The notes below the pieces were generated by a model. That model made no database searches, was not told the DNA's origin, and saw nothing but the letters and a program-made list of their open reading frames with translations. From Lachnospiraceae bacterium (GTDB lineage: Bacteria > Bacillota > Clostridia > Lachnospirales > Lachnospiraceae), in NCBI GenBank assembly GCA_015057205.1, contig SVEW01000014.1:1-23737 (forward strand): a stretch of 23,737 nt of DNA. Direction: 5' to 3'. The first letter of the stretch is position 1, and every line of letters starts with the position of its first letter. The translations under genes and the position numbers were made by a program. This document shows positions 23,721 through 23,737 of this stretch, in pieces.

Positions 23721-23726
23721 TACAAT
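23721..23726 (+). promoter_or_regulatory. Possible -10 element of a gene beyond the right edge
   Basis: TACAAT is preceded by TGC, an extended -10. The -35 region is unconvincing. It would drive a plus-strand gene that begins outside the window. Confidence 0.3.
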
Positions 23727-23737
23727 ACAGCTATGTT

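Overview
The window looks like a chromosomal segment of a low-to-moderate GC Gram-positive anaerobe, most likely a gut clostridium of the Lachnospiraceae type. The reasons are strong AGGAGG-type ribosome binding sites, an anaerobic (cbi) cobalamin pathway, a BlaI/M56 sensor pair, a 7TM-type diguanylate cyclase, lipoproteins with Gram-positive signal peptides, and multi-cluster Fe-S flavoproteins. The assignment is by family resemblance only; no rRNA or tRNA is present to fix it.

Region 1 (1-7790) is an anaerobic cobalamin (corrin ring) operon read left to right: the 3' end of cbiC, then cbiD, cbiF, cbiG, cbiH, a three-enzyme cobK-cbiE-cbiT fusion, a small STAS-domain protein, and cbiA. Most junctions overlap or are tight, which points to one coupled transcript. 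The exception is the gap between the fusion gene and the STAS gene. It holds a roughly 143-bp cloverleaf-like inverted-repeat element bracketed by perfect 12-bp direct repeats, which looks like an inserted mobile or structural element.

Region 2 (7821-9613) has a SpoU/TrmH-type RNA methyltransferase on the minus strand and, divergent from it, a secreted NlpC/P60-type cell-wall hydrolase that ends in a clear terminator. Their predicted promoters overlap around a 14-bp palindrome.

Region 3 (9669-13733) is a hypB - large Fe-S/FAD oxidoreductase - hypA operon closed by a strong terminator. It encodes nickel-insertion accessory proteins around a 935-residue electron-transfer protein of unknown substrate. 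No nickel enzyme and no other hyp gene is in view.

Region 4 (13756-19482) is a signalling area. It has a BlaI-type repressor and M56 metalloprotease sensor pair (minus strand) with a palindromic operator, a membrane diguanylate cyclase (plus strand), and a lipoprotein (minus strand). The lipoprotein is clearly paralogous to the extracellular C-terminal domain of the M56 sensor.

Region 5 (19559-21726) holds a secreted M14 zinc carboxypeptidase overlapping a DMT-family (EamA) transporter. Region 6 (21847-22168) has three 91-bp G/A-rich repeats separated by unique 24-25 bp spacers. It is followed by a gene for a putative PD-(D/E)XK-fold protein, and then by a convergent Nudix hydrolase of the CoA-pyrophosphatase type.

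The best candidates for something undescribed are the cloverleaf element at 5912-6078, the repeat/spacer array upstream of the nuclease-like gene, the paralogous sensor-domain lipoprotein, and the hypB-oxidoreductase-hypA cassette.
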